DNA of 64,000 bases from HXMU1420-13 sp965601825. Its GTDB lineage: Bacteria; Bacteroidota; Rhodothermia; Balneolales; Balneolaceae. Made by a program: the position numbers and the translations under genes. The number at the start of each line of letters is the position of its first letter. The first letter of the stretch is position 1. The stretch lies in contig OZ271839.1 of the NCBI GenBank assembly GCA_965601825.1, positions 124,001 to 188,000 on the forward strand, written 5' to 3'. This document shows positions 61,992 through 64,000 of the stretch, one piece after another. The notes beneath the pieces are model-generated. The model made no database searches. It was not told the origin of the DNA and saw only the letters and a program-made list of their open reading frames with translations.

Positions 61992-63332
61992 TTGAAACAC
62001 ACATTCCAAGAAATAAGAACGGAGGCATCAACCCTCTTAAAAATTGGCTTACCTATTGTTGGCACTCAGCTTTTAGGTATGGGATTGAATGTTACGGATA
62101 CAATCATGGCTGGTAATTTATCAGCAGCGGATTTAGCCGGAGTGGCCGTTGGTAACGCGCTTTATTTACCTGTTTCTTTATTTGGAATGGCTATTCTGGT
62201 CGCAATTAATCCAATTGTATCTCAATATTTGGGTGCACGAAAGTTTGATGAAATTGGAAAATCGGCTCGACAAACACTCTGGATGGTTGGTTTTCTATCT
62301 ATTCCTTCCTTTTTCTTAATCCGACATCTTGATCTGATCATGTATTGGATTGGTGTTGATCCCGAGATTATTCCAAAATCCACTGAATATTTGAAAGCTA
62401 TATCTTGGGGAATCCCCGGGTTACTTACTTTTGCCGGATTGCGTTATTTCAGTGAGGGATTAGCTGTCACAAAACCTGCTATGTTCGTTGCACTATTTAT
62501 GTTAATCCTGAACATTCCCGCCGATTATATACTGATGTACGGCAAATTTGGTTTTGAAGCAATGGGCGCCAAAGGAACCGGTTATGCGACCACTATTGTC
62601 CAAATTGCCGGTGGAATCACAATGATCATATTTACAGCTTCATTAAAGCCATTCAAACGATTCCACATTTTCGCACGAACTAAAGGCCCGGATTGGACAT
62701 ATGTGAAAGAAATCTTAAGAGTCGGAGTGCCTAATGGCGTAAGTTCTACTCTCGAAGTTCTGCTATTTGCGGCCGTAAGTGTCTTAATGGGAACACTTTC
62801 TGTAACTGCATCTGCAGCACATCAAGTTGCCATAAATATTGCAGCAACGGTTTTTATGATTCCATTTGGACTTTCAATGGCTATTTCTCAGCGAGTGGGT
62901 TTAGCAGTCGGTCAGGGATCTATCGAGAATGCACGATTCAGAGGGTTTTTAGGTACTGCCGTTTGTACTCTAATTATGACTTTCACAGCTATTCTGATCT
63001 TCAGCATCCCAGAGACAATTGTTGGAATTTATACCAGTGATCCTGAAGTGATGATATTGGCAGTTTCATTGATTTTTTATGCCGGATTATTCCAGATTTC
63101 TGATGGTTTACAGGTTGGAGGATTTGGAGCACTTCGCGGACTTAAGGATACCAGAATGCCAATGATCTTCAATTTTATTTCTTACTGGTTAGTCGGTTTT
63201 TCAATTGGTTATTATTTGGGAATAGTAACAGATTTTGGTCCCGGCGGATTGTGGGTTGGCTTAATATCCGGACTTACTGTTGCTTCAGTTTTGCACAATA
63301 CTAGATTCCACTTACTCACGAAAAAAAGCTGA
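61992..63332 (+). CDS. MATE family efflux transporter
   Basis: 446-residue MATE (NorM-like) exporter with about 12 membrane helices, using Na+ or H+ to export cationic drugs or metabolites. Family cues: IGLPIVGTQLLGMGLNVTDTIMAGNL (split), VAINPIVSQYLGA, and the repeat half starting VGVPNGVSSTLEVLLFA. The TTG start at 61992 gives MKHTFQEIR and is needed because no ATG lies before the first helix. It follows the kinase gene by 57 bases. Four bases later comes a small gene. Confidence 0.93.
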   Translation: MKHTFQEIRTEASTLLKIGLPIVGTQLLGMGLNVTDTIMAGNLSAADLAGVAVGNALYLPVSLFGMAILVAINPIVSQYLGARKFDEIGKSARQTLWMVGFLSIPSFFLIRHLDLIMYWIGVDPEIIPKSTEYLKAISWGIPGLLTFAGLRYFSEGLAVTKPAMFVALFMLILNIPADYILMYGKFGFEAMGAKGTGYATTIVQIAGGITMIIFTASLKPFKRFHIFARTKGPDWTYVKEILRVGVPNGVSSTLEVLLFAAVSVLMGTLSVTASAAHQVAINIAATVFMIPFGLSMAISQRVGLAVGQGSIENARFRGFLGTAVCTLIMTFTAILIFSIPETIVGIYTSDPEVMILAVSLIFYAGLFQISDGLQVGGFGALRGLKDTRMPMIFNFISYWLVGFSIGYYLGIVTDFGPGGLWVGLISGLTVASVLHNTRFHLLTKKS

Positions 63333-63336
63333 TCTA

Positions 63337-63570
63337 ATGGATATAAATACTCTGAAACTCGAATTAGATAAATTAAATATCTCACCAACTTTGTATTCGT
63401 TAGATGGTAACCTAGAGCCTGATCGACTAAACCTTAAAAGGGCAGGTCTGAGCTGGCTTGTATTTCATTTTGGGGAAAGAGGTGAAATGGGCATTCAACA
63501 AGCATTTCCTTCTGAATCAGAAGCATGTAAATATATTCTTCAAAGATTGATCGAAGAAAATAAAAGCTAA
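63337..63570 (+). CDS. small soluble protein, unknown
   Basis: 77-residue protein with no signal or membrane segment. The ATG at 63337 is preferred; a frame extending to 63280 would overlap the MATE gene. The pattern is two short helices around a strand pair (LSWLVFHFGERGEMGIQQAF, then FPSESEACKYILQRL). I recognise no family. It lies 4 bases after the MATE gene and its stop overlaps the end of the convergent DinB-like gene by 4 bases. Confidence 0.65.
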   Translation: MDINTLKLELDKLNISPTLYSLDGNLEPDRLNLKRAGLSWLVFHFGERGEMGIQQAFPSESEACKYILQRLIEENKS

Positions 63571-64000
63571 GCTGGAATCAATCGCTTTATTTGCTCCAAG
63601 TGTCTTCTTGTATGAGCTTCATGAATAGCTAAACACGCACTTAGACTCATTTTTAGAATTTTAAATACAGGATTTCTGACTTTTATTTTATCCAGATTTA
63701 AATCTTCAGTTTCTGCTCTTTCGGCTACAGCAATAAATCTATCCATGTTTTTATTGTAGTGGTCTACAAGCTTAGCTCTATCCAATTCAGATTTTTTATC
63801 CGGAAAGAAAATCGGGAATGTTTTGATTTTTGGTTTATAGTCAGGACTAACTGCTTGAAGAAACTTTCGCATTGTCCATGGTAATTTATATTGACCCGAA
63901 CCTTTTGGAAGATTATCGGTAGGCTGGTTTATCCCGGGCTCCATTTGCGCTAAATACAAATCTGTTGTTTTATTTATATGACTAATCACTTCTCCTATAC
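63567..64000 (-). CDS. DinB-like protein (5'-truncated)
   Basis: C-terminal part of a DinB/DinB_2 four-helix bundle protein, cut by the window end. The frame is open to base 64000 and the residues just ahead of the first visible GTG read I-G-E-V-I-S-H, the DinB motif that normally lies well inside the protein, so the start is outside the window. The metal-site histidines are visible in VISHINK and HEAHTRRHLEQI. The family includes thiol-dependent transferases and damage-inducible proteins; the activity here cannot be assigned. Confidence 0.85.
   Translation of the reverse strand, partial: IGEVISHINKTTDLYLAQMEPGINQPTDNLPKGSGQYKLPWTMRKFLQAVSPDYKPKIKTFPIFFPDKKSELDRAKLVDHYNKNMDRFIAVAERAETEDLNLDKIKVRNPVFKILKMSLSACLAIHEAHTRRHLEQIKRLIPA

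Overview
The window looks like chromosomal DNA of a low-GC member of Balneolota (Balneola/Gracilimonas-like), within the wider Bacteroidota-Rhodothermota group. The grounds are: a C-terminal sorting domain of the NFPNPFNPSTTI type on a secreted propeller protein, TonB and RND systems typical of this group, many starts with an A-rich rather than Shine-Dalgarno leader, and several TAnnTTTG promoter-like motifs. Phylum is inferred with moderate confidence; genus is not resolved. I see no phage genes, transposase, CRISPR array or replication origin. Coding density is high and no gene-free stretch exceeds about 200 bases.

Layout. 1-2.9 kb: end of a MacB/FtsX-type permease, its ATPase, a small unknown protein and a secreted serine hydrolase. 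3-6.9 kb: NfeD protease plus slipin (membrane quality control) and an MscS channel. 6.8-11.3 kb, minus strand: single-domain response regulator, bacilliredoxin, Mn-type superoxide dismutase, DUF429 protein and aspS, with two REP-like repeats between the last two. 11.4-15.5 kb: small membrane protein, NarL-type regulator with a non-phosphorylatable receiver, large BNR-propeller secreted protein, tRNA-Met. 15.6-20.4 kb: proS, nnrDE, a VanZ-like gene that appears to start at ATT, and two TonB-type proteins. 20.4-29.4 kb: Nudix, DUF1844, DUF1015-serC, rhomboid, RlpA, crtI, GH130 lipoprotein, CIA30 and transaldolase-type aldolase. 29.5-37.4 kb: one lipoprotein adaptor with two tandem RND permeases. 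37.5-39.6 kb: YtxH protein and SGNH hydrolase.

39.7-52.6 kb, minus strand: the information-processing core, transcribed as tRNA-Thr(TGT)-Tyr-Gly-Thr(GGT)-tuf-tRNA-Trp-secE-nusG-rplK-rplA-rplJ-rplL-rpoB-rpoC. A strong -35/-10 promoter lies in front and a classic terminator behind. This order matches the thrU-tyrU-glyT-thrT-tufB-secE-nusG-rplKAJL-rpoBC locus of E. coli, with tRNA-Trp added. Both rpoB and rpoC begin with TTG behind strong Shine-Dalgarno sequences.

52.7-55.6 kb, minus strand: queA-ispD-ispF-dedA, coupling queuosine biosynthesis with the MEP isoprenoid pathway; the crtI at 25 kb would use the isoprenoid product. 55.7-64 kb: small exported protein, LytR_C protein, rsfS, 2-hydroxyacid dehydrogenase, a very large NtrY-like histidine kinase with three predicted extracytoplasmic regions, a MATE exporter, a small unknown protein, and a DinB-like protein cut by the window end.

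Most of the window is ordinary core genome. The observations most worth checking are the ATT start of the VanZ-like gene, the receiver lacking its Asp, the extra membrane hairpin in the second RND permease, the orphan three-sensor kinase and the paired TTG starts of rpoB/rpoC.
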